This document shows positions 1 through 12,613 of a stretch of DNA of 64,000 nt, in pieces (position 1 is the first letter of the stretch; each line of letters begins with the position of its first letter). Source of the DNA: Chrysophaeum taylorii (Eukaryota; Sar; Pelagophyceae; Pelagomonadales; Pelagomonadaceae); the NCBI GenBank assembly GCA_029834535.1, contig JAQMWT010000336.1, forward strand, positions 1 to 64,000, in the 5' to 3' direction. A program made the position numbers and the translations under genes. A model generated the notes under the pieces. It saw only the letters and a list, made by a program, of their open reading frames with translations, was not told the origin of the DNA and did not search any database.

Positions 1-58
1 CGTTCGACGAGCTCGCCGACCTCTTCCTGGGCGATGACCCGTCCCTAGCCGGAAACGA
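1..58 (+). other. possible coding fragment at the window edge
   Basis: The third frame is open and GC-rich up to the left LTR edge and reads like ordinary protein (FDELADLFLGDDPSLAGND). It may be the tail of a host exon interrupted by the LTR element, but it is too short to identify. The sequence right of the 3' LTR does not obviously continue it. Confidence 0.2.
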
Positions 59-313
59 TCTTCCTTACCCTCTTCTTCCTTTCTACACACAATCAAATAG
101 TCCTCTGATTCGTGCCTACGCTCATCATCATGGTCTAGCGCGTCCCGAGGTATGTAGCACTACACCTTACCTTTTCTCGTGTAGTTCTAGATGCCGCCTG
201 TCGTGTTCGGCGATATAGGGAACATACCTTCATTCCCCGAATTTAACCTTCAGACGTTCATGATGAGACGGATGGTTTCCCAGGTGACTTACCACTGCTT
301 GCTAATGCTCTGC
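52..313 (+). repeat. 5' LTR of the Copia element
   Basis: About 260 bp align almost end to end with 11646-11920, from the TTCCTTACCC block near the left edge to GCTAATGCTCTGC at the right edge. The outer left boundary is uncertain by about 10 bp because the copies diverge there. Confidence 0.8.
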
Positions 314-1879
314 GGTTGGGCCCAGGCGGGTCCCTGAGAAACCATGTGTTAAAACGTGCGCGTCCATGGTTTTGAACTGTTACCGCGCCAGTTCAGCCTC
401 GCCACGAAAACACACTTGTAAATACAACGCCATTACCATTGGGCTGTATATAATATTTTTTTGCGCCACGTATCGTGTAACCTTGTGTGCACCTGTTCAT
501 AGCATCGTATTGTCATGTCAATGTTGATGTGTGTGATTACTAACCTGTACTCTTGCACACATGTTATGGAATATTTGGGTACGTCCACTCGTACATTCCA
601 TGGCAATGCACTTAAAAGCTCCTTGAGAGCACCAAACTAACCAGCTGCCTGAGTGACTACGCTTAGCGACACTACTTGGACTCACAGCTTGCACAGTCGT
701 CAAATAGACACATCTTTCCATCGAAAACGATGAGTGTACATAGACACCGATAGACAGACCCCTTAGAATGTCTAGACAGTGTCAACTGCGTGACTGAACC
801 CACAGGTTCCCCGTCAACGCTATGGCAGAACACGTAGCACGAGCCGCACCCAAGGCGATCACAGGTGCGGATATATTGAAGCTCGAAGCTCCTGTAGTTG
901 AGTTTCTTAACGATGGAAACGATTTCAGCTTCAGACTCGCGCCGCATCCTTGCAAATCAAGCACATTTGCAATTGTTACGGTCCAGTCATGCCGATGTTC
1001 CTCGAGTACGACTCGTACGAAGCATATACTGGTCATGCAAGGACTACGAATCCTCGGAATCAAATTCTCGATCGCGTTTTCCTGAATGGAAGACCGATAG
1101 GGCTGTTGATCTCCGTTTAGCCTGTTGATGAATTGCCCCCTGAGTATCAGGAATGGTTTCACCAACGAAGCTTTCCCCACTTACCTGATGCAGAAGTAGC
1201 TCAGCTAGCTACTGTCTGTTACGACTAAGAAGTCAAGCGCATTACGTCCTGAAATCAATGCCCGTTTCTTAGAAGAGGAACGAATCTTAAATCGCGCGCA
1301 CCCGCCGCCAGCTTTCGACACCGTGTTCGTGCCCCTGTTACCATGTTTTCGTTAACTGCTGCTGACTGGCACACTTATCAGAAACGTATGCTACATTCTT
1401 GCATACTTACTTCAATCTTGAAAGTGTTGGAAAACCAGCACTTGCGGCCTGGCCCGCCATCGATGAGGTATACAACGTTATTTACCCAACAAGGCTCGAG
1501 CTATTATGCTCATCGGCTTTAGTCACTACGAGTCTGTTAGCCACGCTGATAAAACTCTATGTATCTATTTCCAGCTGTCCCAGCATTTAGGGCAAATCTC
1601 TTACCAACTTAACCAGGAAGAGACTGACCTTCAATTCGACTTTGGCACTCTTAGTAAAAATCTTTGAAGAGATACATCGGCATTATGCCGATAATACCAG
1701 CAAAACGTTACGATCGTGGTTGGGTAGATTGGTGTTATATGTATGAAACCCGATCTTCATCTCGGCCTGTGCCAGAAGCTAACGATTGTGTCACCCTACC
1801 AACCCTAGCTACATTTTAGAATATGCATTAGACCTATACAATGTAGTATCAAATGGTCGAACAAAAGACGCTTAGAACG

Positions 1880-2240
1880 CCCTGTTTTGGCAACCCTATG
1901 TCGAGGTTTATCATCTCAACCAAAGCAAAGTTACTACTTTACAAACAATGCTGATTTAGCAGACAAAAGTCTGACTCAAACTGCTAACACACTCGCCTTC
2001 ATTACTGCGTCTCAACCTGGTACATCTTCCACGTTTAATTCTTCCACGTTCAATGCTGGACGCTTGCGTTACTCTAATGATGCTCGCCAGCCTATTTCTC
2101 GCATCGATTTATCGTATTATCGTTCTGGTGATTCTTACGTCACCAAGAAAACTGCTGGACAGTCCCATGACCGTCCATTTACTCCCCGCACTTTTGACAG
2201 GTCCTCTCGGTCTAACATGAAATTATTAGATTGAACAAAC
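1880..2240 (+). pseudogene. possible gag remnant of the Copia element
   Basis: A Ser/Thr/Asn-rich reading frame lies where gag is expected, between the 5' LTR and integrase. No zinc knuckle or other diagnostic motif was recognised, so this rests on position and composition only. The 3 kb between it and the integrase region holds short unassigned frames. Confidence 0.25.
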
Positions 2241-5200
2241 CACACCTTAAACACCCTGCGAGAAAGTGTAGTGAACTTACGAAGCATGTGACAGATAATG
2301 ATACCACGGCTCAGCTACAACAGAATATTCATTATTTGAGACTCTATACAATCAGCTGACATTTGTCAACGACATCTACTGAGGACAACAGGTTTACTTC
2401 GTCTAAACGAACAGCTCATGTTTGCAGAAGATCATTTATGATGTAGACGTTCATCTATCCTCGACCGAAAGTCGTTAAACTACGTGGAGCCACAACACCA
2501 TACTGTTGTTACTGCTCCCACCCAAAAGGCCTCCCCTACTACAAACACACAGGGTATCCCAATACCGTGCTTCAATCTTTACCGCTTCCGCCATCTCGGC
2601 TTTACCACCAGCGTTATTGTCCTCGCTATCTTCACAGGTCCAATCTGCCTCAACCTACCATCACAAGCCGAAACCAAGGGATGCCGATCATACTTCGCTA
2701 TCGCCATTTGATGAAAAGCACGGCATGGCTGATGAGGCTGACGAACCATCACCACCTGTTCAACCGATTATTATTCCAACGAATCTGTTATTGCTGGCGC
2801 TCTTCACAGCCAGCCTCTCACTACTTGCCCACATTCGGAAAACGCCTTCACTCACTACATGAAGGTAAACAGTGTCCCTCCACATTGTTTTCTATTTTGA
2901 CTTGTGCTACCATCTCATTGATGTCCACTTACGATTTTGCAATACCCAATCATATAATTCCACTGGACTCCAATACGCGCCGATTGTTATTCAGACGGCC
3001 ACTGGACAACGTATCACACATGATGTTAACACGTAACATTGTTTTTCCCCACCAGATCATCAAGTTGGCTATGTTAAGATCGACTTCGCTTTATGTCTTC
3101 GCAGTGCATGACCACATCTCGCTATCCTGAGCATGCTCGAGTGGAACCAGACGAACCTGACACTGTTCAATGATCGAGCTGAGCCAAAGCTCAGCGCTGT
3201 CACGAGCCGCATAGACAAAGATACGTATACCCACTATGTAGCAGCTAATTTACCTGCTTCCCTTGTCTCACTTACAACATCGCTCGCGACAAGCAACTGA
3301 ACTTCGCCCTCGCATTTCCAGCGATACCATGAAAACGGATCTACTGGCATACTACAACTACCTACTCCAAAAGTTTTACCAGATCGCCCGTGGATTCGCC
3401 CTTTGGTTCTCAATCTTCGGAAACAGAACAAGTTTGTTCAGCAAAATACGCAGCCATTAACTTGACTACTTCACGCCCAGTGTTTCTCTCACAAGAGTCC
3501 AATCTCCGCAACCCTCTGTCATGTTACTTTGTTCTGGTTTGTCAACTCCGGCGTTCCTGTCTCAAGCCACTAATGACTTAGGCCTAAATATCAATGGTTG
3601 TTGTTGAGTCTGATGATACGCTTGTTCGTATGTTACGCCACCGTTTTCCTACTGTATTATTTGAATCTCTCCCCGCCTTTATTAACCATCTTCACCTAAT
3701 CTCACCAGAGGAAAGGCGCACATTCTATTGTGATATAATTGAGATCACCCCCCCCTGCACAAACAGGAATTTACTAAACAGCATAAGACAGAAGACTTAC
3801 ACAGCCTGCTGACGATCTCTTTCGACCATGTTGTCTGTCATCAAGCTACTCCAGCCCTTGGTACTACTATGAGATGACGCCCCACATAAGTACTGTCATC
3901 ACCACATCACAGTGGCCAACCTTATCCATACTACACTTGATTACTGTGTCGATGTTGTTATGTTCCTGACCTACCTCTGTGGCGACTACCAATCTAGAGA
4001 AAGATGGATATGCATCGCACGCAGATATTCTACTGGACCAATTAAACTATTGTCGTGGCTCATCCTCCATCCACGCCCCTTCCTAAAGATCGTGGATGAT
4101 CTAAAAGCTATCCCCACGCGCCTTTGGCTACCTAAACACGTATCCAAAGACTGGATCCGGGTGTTCCCGATCCTCCATATCCCTGTTCCTAAAACGTTTG
4201 CACCTTACTCGCACGTTCTGCTCAGCTTACTATGGCTGACCTTGAACCCTCCATGTTATTGCTTCGCCTTCACTCACAACAGGCTCACGAGCAACGTACT
4301 CACTCTGTTCAATCCGAGTGTACTTATCATCAGTTGTGCTTTAAACGCTCCTCTATGGAGCCGCTACCCAATGCAACGCATCCTATACACGTCGGTTTTT
4401 ACAATCCTCTATAACTTGTTTGCCAGCTACACACTAACTCACCCACCCTGTGTCCTATTACATAACCGTTTTCGAAACTAACCAACCGTCACACAGGTTG
4501 TTACTTACAACCTCATCAACATCACGTCCCACCTAAATGGTGGCCACCATTCCGACGGCAACCTCACCATAGAGAACGCCACCACCAATATCGACTCCAT
4601 TCGCCTTTGGACGACGCACGTATACGTTCACTGCTTCCGACATCCCCGCGACTGCAGGTCCATATGCTTGGAGCCGTTTATGGGTTACTTGTGGATAGTC
4701 CAGCCCTTCCCAAGTTGGCTCCGCTGCCACCTATGGCACCGCCATACAAAACTCTTGTCCAGATGCTCTCTTGTGATGCCTGGCTGCCTTACCTACAAGG
4801 CCACCGACAACTCTTTCGATTAGAAGGATTCTCATTTTGCTCTGGAAGATCACCACATCTCATAGTCGCTATATAGGGTACCTTCGTGGAAGTGACCGCA
4901 AACTCGGCTCTAAAATCCACTCCATGCTTGCTCCATTGCCAACCGTCCGAGGGTATGCCAATATTATTTTACTCGACCCTCGCAACGGGAAATTACGCTA
5001 CCCCACTCGACCGGAGTTGATTCGTGCTAACAACCACACCAAACAACAGGAATCTTTCCTCTTGTCTCTACGCCATGACCTTTGCTGTGACATGCTCAGC
5101 AATGCTCTGCCTGCCGGTACGTACAGCACTCTGTAAAGCACCTTTCGCTCTCGTTGCCGATATTAAATCCCTTATGTTGGACCCTACCTTCCAACATACT

Positions 5201-5599
5201 GCTGCAGTGACTAGAAATCCTATGTATCCAATTTCATGACCATTAATCAAGCTTCCACCACGTGCAGCACAGATACCTTGTCTTTGGCACTTTTATGATG
5301 CCTATTTCCAGCAACTGCTTGACCGAAATGTCGTTAAACTATATATCTTCGTCCTACGAAGATATCTCGTTACTCGTGATGATGAGGATGCACCTCCAAG
5401 TGACCCTGCTGCGCACCATGATGACAACGCACCGCCTTCCCCTGCCTTAGACACCGAACTCAAGTTCGATGTTCGGCGCAAACGGCATATTCCCGCTCAT
5501 CCAATTCCTCGTAAGTCTCTCGCACACGGATCCACGGAATATCTCAATGCCAAAGCACGTGCCAATCGCTTTCACCGGTGCATCACTGCCCCGACAACG

Positions 5600-6450
5600 T
5601 CGCTGCCAAGGCCCCCAACGTACTTGCTCGCCCTGGATTCTCTGCTTTGACATATCATATCGCGACTTATGCACCGACTGCATCGCACACAACAAGCGGC
5701 TCCCGCACAAGCATTTCAATGTGACCAAGCCTTTGAGCAAACTCACAAAGCCGGCGAAGTCTGGGCGTGCGACGGCGGCTATGTGACCATCCCATCCGAA
5801 TGGGGAGGCTTCACACATGTCATCGTCTTCAAGGAACTCATTCGAAATTTCTCTAGGTGTACTTTACACGCACCACCAACGCCACGGAGTTCACTCAAGC
5901 TCTGGATTTTGTGTATGACTTCTGTCGTACACAACTCAACGTGCACATGCGCACCCTCTACTCCGATGCCTTCAAGCCCTACTTTAGCCAGCACATTACC
6001 TCCCCGTACCGCGTCGATAAGGGCATTCAACTCATCGCCTTCCCGCCGTACATGCACCACTTTAACTTTGAAGTTGAGTCTGCCATCGGTTTCATCGCCT
6101 CCGCCTCCTCAACTCGCCTTCGTTCTCTCCTTAATGCTCACTATCGTGGCGCCAAGATCGTGGAACCAGCCATCATGTTCCCGTGGGCGGTGATACACAC
6201 CGTTCAAAGCTACAACCTTCTCCCGAACGCCACGCTCGAGCGCATTCATCATGCTATCCTGAGTCCGCAACAGCTACTCTACAACCAACTCAACACTCCC
6301 CAACATGATATGCTCAAGATTTTTGGCGCTGAATGTTACCTTCTATTGGAGCCCATGAACACCACAAGTGGGAACCGTGCCGCCGCAAATATTATCTCTG
6401 TTGCGCCAACGCGCAAACCCGCTCGTCTCCCCACGCGTCGACCATCTTGC
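5600..6450 (+). pseudogene. Copia integrase region (fossil)
   Basis: Translated segments resemble the integrase core of Copia polyproteins, with the pattern AGEVWACDGGYVTIP followed by a region around SDAFKPYFSQH and a later segment ending near the tail of the catalytic domain. It lies upstream of the reverse transcriptase, as expected for the Copia class. The region is broken. Confidence 0.6.
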
Positions 6451-7028
6451 TGACGTCGTCCTCAACCCTGAAAACGGACAAATTCGTGTTTCGTCCAAGC
6501 TGCAATTCCTCTACATGCTGCAGCATCCTACTCCTGATCCTGAACTTGCTCCTCCGCCTCACGCTCCTCCCGCGCCTTTCTCGCTCACACCCCACACCGC
6601 TATCCAAGACCATGTCATCAGAGGGGGACAAGGACTCCTCATCCTCAGAGGGGGCACTCCCCACCTCCTTCAGCTCCTTCTTCGTCCCCTGCTCCTGCCT
6701 CTTCTCCCTCTTCTAACACTCTCGCCGACGATTCTGGCTCTATGTCACCGCCGCCCTTGCTTCCTTCTTACAAAGACCTTTTTGCACGAGATGACCTCAT
6801 TCTTGTCCCAGGTTCGAAACAGCCCAACATCCGCAAGGCCACTTCTATGAAAACTATCCGAGCCCGGTTACAAGCGTCTACTATTGGTGCTTACAAAGCC
6901 GCTGGTGGCAAACTCGCCGATTTCCGCTGGGATCTTCGCCACCACTTTCTTACGTTCAAGTCTCCCGCCCTCTCCGCCCTTCATCTCAGTGGTGGTATCC
7001 TGCTATCTGCTCAGAGGGGGAACATGCG

Positions 7029-9356
7029 TTGTTAGCTCGTCTTCTTCTCCCGTTGCGCACTGACTTATTTGCCCGCTACCCGCACGTCGATGGTTACTTC
7101 GCCCACGCCAAGTGCGCATCCAGCATCCCAGCTGCAACCTTTTTAACTGCTGATGGTTCGCCTGCGTGCCCCATTCCTCAGCCCCTTTTATCTGCGTTCA
7201 CTGAACACGCTGCTGCCTTCGGCGCTTCTTCCTTACAATATGCGCTTACGTACCTGGCGCCGACCAGCTTTATTAATCACAACTCCTCCGAGTTTGGCGC
7301 TACTTCTGCATCTCTGGCTGACTTGGAGGAATACCTTCTGGTCTCTACAGAGTTTATCACCCAGGTCTTACACACCGACCCTACTATCCATATTCAACTG
7401 GAATCTGCCCCTACTACTCCTACTGACGCTGTTTCCGCTTATCCCGAAGTCGCGCACACGGCCTCGACCGCAACGTCGCTAAACTATAATTCACCAGCCA
7501 TTGTTGGTCCTGACGAATATAAGGTCCAAGAAGCGGACGTTTCCATTGACGAATATAAACTTAAGTGCCTCCACGGTTTGTCGCCTGAAAACAGGCACGC
7601 CTACCTCAAGGCCATCGCCAAGGAACTCCACGACATTATCCGCTTTGGCTGCTTCAAACTTTCCTTACCCGACGGTGTCACTCGTCCTATTGACAGCAAG
7701 ATGGTGCTGAAGATTAAAACAGACTCTGCAGGCAAATACGTTAAGCACAAGGCTCGCCTCGTACTACTTGGCTTCCTAGCATCTCTTGGCGCCGATTTCT
7801 TTGGCACCTTCAGCCCCATGGCCACCATGACCGCAATCCGGGTACTACTAGCTATTGCCGCATACAAGCAATTGCCTGTCTACCATGCAGACGTCCCGAA
7901 CGCCTTCGTTCAGTCTGACATTGATGCCAACGTATATGTTCAGCTACCAGACGGCATCAAGCTTGTCGACCCCGATGACGCTAAGTACAAGGGCCGACGT
8001 CTACCGAAACTGGTGAAGTCACTTTATGGACTTCGGCAATCACCATCTCTTTGGAACAAAGAGATAGACGGCTTCTTCCGTAGCCTTGGCTACAAACGCC
8101 TACATTCGGACTCTTGCCTATATGCTGGAGTATCCGCACATGCTAAGTTCGTCGTATGTAGTCTGTCTGTAGACGACATTGTTATTGTGTCCAATGATGA
8201 CCCTCTTCGTACCGAGTTACAGGATGCCCTCCACAAACGGTATGCTGTAGAGCAGTTTGAACCTGTCCATACCCTCCTAGGCATTCGTGTGTGTCGCACA
8301 TCTGACGGTTCCATTTCTCTGGATGTGCAAGCCAAGCTGGATGAACTCTTCGCTGATCACCCAGTCTTGCAGCAACTGACCCCGCTTAAATATCCTATGT
8401 CATCGTCCTTCAAGTACAAAGATGGCACTCCCAGCTCTGAAACAGAGTTGTACATCAATTCGCACTTTGCCACCCTCCTTGGCAAGCTGGTGCTCATGCA
8501 AGTTGCCTGTTGACCTGACTTCTCGCAAGCCTTGGGCAGATGTTCGCGTGGTATGCATGCACCCACGCATGTTCACGTCCAAATGCTAGAGAATTTGCTT
8601 CGCTACCTCAAGAAGCCGGAAAACCGCTCACCTCGCCTCTGGTTCCATCCTAAAGGTAATGCCATTGAAGCTCACCTTCGCACTGTCTCCGCTAATCGAA
8701 TTGATCTATCCACTGTGGTCGACTGCCAACCGCAGGATGTATCTACTGGACAGTTTGACCCCTTAGTTGCCATGGTTGACGCTGACAACGCCCCTTCCTT
8801 AGCACAGGATGATAGGAAATCTACCACCGGGTTTGTCTTCTATCTTTTCAACTGCCTTATTGGTTGGAAAAGCAAACTTCAACCGATTGTCTCCTGCTCA
8901 ACTCACGAAGCTGAGTTGATTGCCCTCAGTATTTGTGCTGATGAAGCTGTTTGGCTACGCAAGCTGCTGTTGGAACTCTCCTTTGTCGTCAACCCCACCT
9001 TCTACGTCAACAATGCTAATGGTGAGAACACCGCTGACCCTGTTGACTTCGATGACAATGACAACCCAATTGCTGAAGATATGCGCTTCATCAGAAGCCT
9101 ACCTCGCTTGTCTGACAATGCTGCCGCTGTTCACACCTCTAATAACCCAGATGGGTCCTCCCGATCCAAGGCACTGTCGACCAGATGGTTTAAAATCCGT
9201 GAGTACATCTCGCTACAGAAAATACGAGTCCATCATGTTCCCGGCAAGCTGAACGTGGCGGATGGTTTTACAAAGCCACTTGCTGCTGAGTTCTCCACCT
9301 TTCGCTCTCTACTCGGTATGCATCATGCCTCTGACGACAATCCTTTACAGGACTGA
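7029..9356 (+). pseudogene. Copia reverse transcriptase and RNase H region (fossil)
   Basis: The best preserved part of the pol region. It shows the RVT_2 pattern: YHADVPNAFVQSD, then KSLYGLRQSPSLWNKEID, then the catalytic aspartate pair in SVDDIVIV. The RNase H part follows with DDRKSTTGFVFYLF, STHEAELIALS and a C-terminal KIRVHHVPGKLNVAD block, all characteristic of Copia polyproteins. The region is near full length but not intact. Confidence 0.85.
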
Positions 9357-9463
9357 AGATGCCTAACCCTAGTGACCGCAACGACGTTAAACTAGCAAAC
9401 TAGCCCTGGCCCTACCTTCTTTTGCCACAATTTTTCTTTGTACGTGTCGTGTGAGTGTCGCTC

Positions 9464-11452
9464 ATGTCTTTTCCTTGGCACTCCCGTGGCCGTGGCCGTA
9501 GCATCTCTCCAGTCGTTCGAAGGACAATTCCACGCTCGCTTTCCACGGCCGAGCCTTCTCCCAAGTTGTCTCAAAAGCGACAACCCATAACCACTGTCAC
9601 TCCTGCTACCTCCCAGGCTGCTACTGTCTCACCGACACCAGCTGAACATATTTTACAACAATCCATAACACTCCAGGATGGCCTCAACATGGATTTTTCC
9701 CTGATTGAACGAGGAATTTCTCTCTCTGAGAACTTCCGTACCCCTGCCACCCCCTTTCTCTCTTCTTTTATGCGAGCGGAAATCTCTACGGCACTCAACT
9801 CGATCTATCAGTCTGCTGACTTTTCACTGTTTGTGGAACTAACAACATTCATATCCATGCGCCTACCCATTACTACATTTTGGGAAGCTGCTCCTGCTAT
9901 TGCTTCTATTGGCTGCTACAGAGGCCCCAAACGTGAACGTTTCATTCTGTCATCCTACTGTACGCAATGCCTCAACGATTTGGGACAACCTACATTTCTT
10001 GCCTCCACCACATATAATTCGAAGTCACAAGCACCTCGTGAACTCCCCACTGAATTGCTGAGTCACCTCAACACAGATGACCATAAGAAGAATGGTCACA
10101 TCCCCATCTCAACTATCACCATACACATTTGTTGCGCTTGTCACAACACCGATCAGGTGCTTATACAACCTATCGTATGTGCACGTAATGCTACTTCCTT
10201 CCAACCCTCCTGTGATGGGTGCTCAGCTGGTCATATACGCGCAACCATCATATGCACCTATCATTTGCCAAAGGAGCTACATACTCTCTTGACTAGCAGT
10301 CTAACGCAACATCCGTCACTTGCTCATTTAGTCTTATCAGTAACCGATGCAGCCATAGACTCCACCACTCAACTGCCATTCGCACTGGATCTTCGGCTTA
10401 TTACTCAGATGCACCTGGAGCATCTTAACTTTCTTGTAACTCTCGTGCGAACACAGGCTCGTAAAACTCAGGCTATGTTCAAGCCCACCAAATACCACCA
10501 TGTGATTAATACTTTTGTCCAATCGTGGGCACAACATGTTGACGACTACGTATCATCCTCAGATGATACGAAGCCGCCATCACTCCTGGATGTAATGTTC
10601 GGCCCCACCTATACTCCGGCAGAACATCAAGACTTTCTGCACTTTCTAAATGCGAAATACCCCTTACTTGCACAGCATGTGTTGACCGAAACGTCATTAA
10701 GCTACTTACTCTCCACATCAGAACCTACTCTGGAAATGTCTTCGCCATCGACACACCCTGCTCCTTCTGCCTCGCCTGATGATGTCGATGCCTTACATCA
10801 AAAAGTCGAGCAACCCCAGGAAACTCTTCGCCTACATATTCGCAAGGTCAACACCCTCAGTACTGAGAATCTATCTCTGCGCACAGATCTGCAGGCTGCC
10901 ATTGCTTCAATTACCTCCCTGGAGAACCGGCTCTTTCCTCCTACAGCCAATGCACACGTGTTGCTCATAACACAGTACAAGATCACAGAGCTGCTGCCTC
11001 GCTTAACTCTTACAGCTCATGACGAATATGCCGCCAACCATTCCTCCCCGGACGATCACTTCCATCATCTGCGTGATAATTTGCTCTCGTGTATTCAAAG
11101 CATTCCCTTCGCATGTGAATCGGAAGACTCTTTTATCTTCTCGGATCCGTTCGCTGAGTCCAACTTCTTGGAAAACCAACTGGACACCCTAAAACTTGAC
11201 TCACTAGTGCCATCCATACAGAATGCTTTACTTGCACTCACGTTTCGTATGGTACCACACCATTCTGCTATTGGTGTTCACCACCTGACAGCAGAAGCTG
11301 ACGAAGAAGATACCGATACTCTCGAACCAGTAACGATGTCCACCACCTCAGATAGCCTCAACACACTGTCTGTTGTACCTGTGCTTCGTAATGCTCTATT
11401 TAAAGCGTCAAGTCGACTCTCAACTCCACCAAGTCCAAGTCCTAAGCCCTAA
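9464..11452 (+). CDS. additional long reading frame downstream of Copia pol, function unknown
   Basis: An uninterrupted frame of about 662 codons begins roughly 100 bp after the RNase H region and ends about 190 bp before the 3' LTR. The first ATG is at 9464. The N-terminus is basic with an RGRGR motif. The middle is rich in paired Cys and His (CTQC, CCACH and CDGC within about 100 residues), suggesting a zinc-binding patch. A leucine-periodic stretch around residues 440-490 looks like a coiled coil. No signal peptide or membrane segment is visible, so it does not resemble an envelope protein. I do not recognise the family. It may be a structural or RNA-binding product, or a captured gene. 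That it is open while the rest is decayed is notable. Confidence 0.6.
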   Translation: MSFPWHSRGRGRSISPVVRRTIPRSLSTAEPSPKLSQKRQPITTVTPATSQAATVSPTPAEHILQQSITLQDGLNMDFSLIERGISLSENFRTPATPFLSSFMRAEISTALNSIYQSADFSLFVELTTFISMRLPITTFWEAAPAIASIGCYRGPKRERFILSSYCTQCLNDLGQPTFLASTTYNSKSQAPRELPTELLSHLNTDDHKKNGHIPISTITIHICCACHNTDQVLIQPIVCARNATSFQPSCDGCSAGHIRATIICTYHLPKELHTLLTSSLTQHPSLAHLVLSVTDAAIDSTTQLPFALDLRLITQMHLEHLNFLVTLVRTQARKTQAMFKPTKYHHVINTFVQSWAQHVDDYVSSSDDTKPPSLLDVMFGPTYTPAEHQDFLHFLNAKYPLLAQHVLTETSLSYLLSTSEPTLEMSSPSTHPAPSASPDDVDALHQKVEQPQETLRLHIRKVNTLSTENLSLRTDLQAAIASITSLENRLFPPTANAHVLLITQYKITELLPRLTLTAHDEYAANHSSPDDHFHHLRDNLLSCIQSIPFACESEDSFIFSDPFAESNFLENQLDTLKLDSLVPSIQNALLALTFRMVPHHSAIGVHHLTAEADEEDTDTLEPVTMSTTSDSLNTLSVVPVLRNALFKASSRLSTPPSPSPKP

Positions 11453-11594
11453 GGCACCCTGCTATGCTCTTGATGCTTCTTATGTGACCTCTGCGACCAT
11501 CAAGACTGTATGCTCCTTTCCTTCTTTTTTTCTTTCTGTCTTCGTCATCATCTTTCTCAAGAGATACTCTTCAGTCGCACCTTGCGCTTAAGAC

Positions 11595-11622
11595 ATCTCG
11601 AGGGGGTGAAGAGAAATCAGCT
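11595..11622 (+). other. purine-rich tract upstream of the 3' LTR
   Basis: A purine-rich run (GAGGGGGTGAAGAGAAA) lies about 25-50 bp before the 3' LTR. This position and composition suit a polypurine tract priming plus-strand synthesis. It is not directly abutting the LTR edge I infer. Confidence 0.4.
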
Positions 11623-11645
11623 GCCTCTTACCCTTATCCGTCCGT

Positions 11646-11920
11646 TGAGAACGTAATCTCTTCCTTACCCTTCTTCTTCCTTTCTACACAATCAAATAGT
11701 CCTCTGATTTGAGCCTACGCTCATCATCATGGTCTAGCGCGTCCCGAGGTATGTAGCACTATACACTTTACCTTTCTCGTGTAGTTCTAGATGCCGCCTG
11801 TCGTGTTCTGAGGATATAGGGAACATACCTTTTCATTTCCCGAATTAAATACTTCCAGACGTTCATGATGAGACGGGATGGTTTCCCAGGTGATTTACCA
11901 CTGCTTGCTAATGCTCTGCA
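11646..11920 (+). repeat. 3' LTR of the Copia element
   Basis: Direct repeat of 52-313, about 275 bp. It can be read as starting TG and ending CA (TGAGAACG to GCTCTGCA), as expected for LTRs. Confidence 0.8.
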
Positions 11921-12613
11921 TCGACGCTCATATATACCGCCCATGTTCCCCCGAGTTCCGACAAAGCTCCCCCGAATCCGACAAAAACATTGTGCATGCC
12001 GATGCGTATGCCCTGGCACCCGACGAACGCATAAGGCCAATATCTGCCTGACAGGATACGTGCGAGCCGCATCTGGAGACAGGAGGAAACATCACCACGC
12101 AGCGGCCTAGGGTCACAGGGTCGATAACAGTCCTGTAAAGCCCAGATGTCGGCTTCCGGAATAGTCGATGTGCAGCCGAGTGTTGCACGGGGCGCTACGA
12201 TTCGCCGAAAGCTTCGGCGGAACTCCAACGACGGTACTACTATCTACCCGTTACCTAATTACTACAAGTAACCCCCGCCCCTCCTCACTTCGCCTGCCCC
12301 GCGGCTCGGCGATGACCCCGACTAGGCCTCGGTATCCATTTGCCTTCCAGGCACCGCTCACGCCCCCCCAACCACAGAACGCCATGCGTGCCCACGTTCG
12401 AAAAACCCCACCCCCTCTCAGGAGTCGACTTTGTAAATACCTCCGCCACTTATTACTACAGTAGAGATCGACGGTATTGGTCGACAATTAGGCCAATGAA
12501 AGGTTGAAAGTCATTCCTGTGTTTCCCGAATTCTGTGCAACTTGCGTGCAAGATATGTTTTCTAGGAAGTGTGGTCTACGTAATAATAATCCTATTACAG
12601 AGCCATCAGCATT
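11921..12613. other. intergenic region upstream of the acyl-CoA synthetase gene
   Basis: About 690 bp between the 3' LTR and the synthetase start. Only short overlapping reading frames occur, with no recognisable product. It presumably holds the promoter of the downstream gene, but no motif can be assigned. Confidence 0.5.

Larger units (their letters stand above)
52..11920 (+). mobile_element. Ty1/Copia-class LTR retrotransposon, decayed
   Basis: Two direct long terminal repeats bracket about 11.9 kb. The interior carries, in order, weak gag-like sequence, a Copia integrase region, a Copia-type (RVT_2) reverse transcriptase and RNase H, then an additional long reading frame before the 3' LTR. 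Integrase upstream of reverse transcriptase is diagnostic of the Copia order. The polyprotein is broken in many places (at least ten by impression), so the copy is a fossil. The LTRs differ by roughly 5-8% by eye, suggesting an insertion that is old but not ancient. At almost 12 kb it is more than twice the usual Copia length. No clear target-site duplication was found. Confidence 0.85.

Noticed and set aside
9464-11452. envelope gene in the Copia element
   Set aside because: No signal peptide, membrane anchor or cleavage-site pattern; a Cys/His patch and coiled coil fit other roles better.
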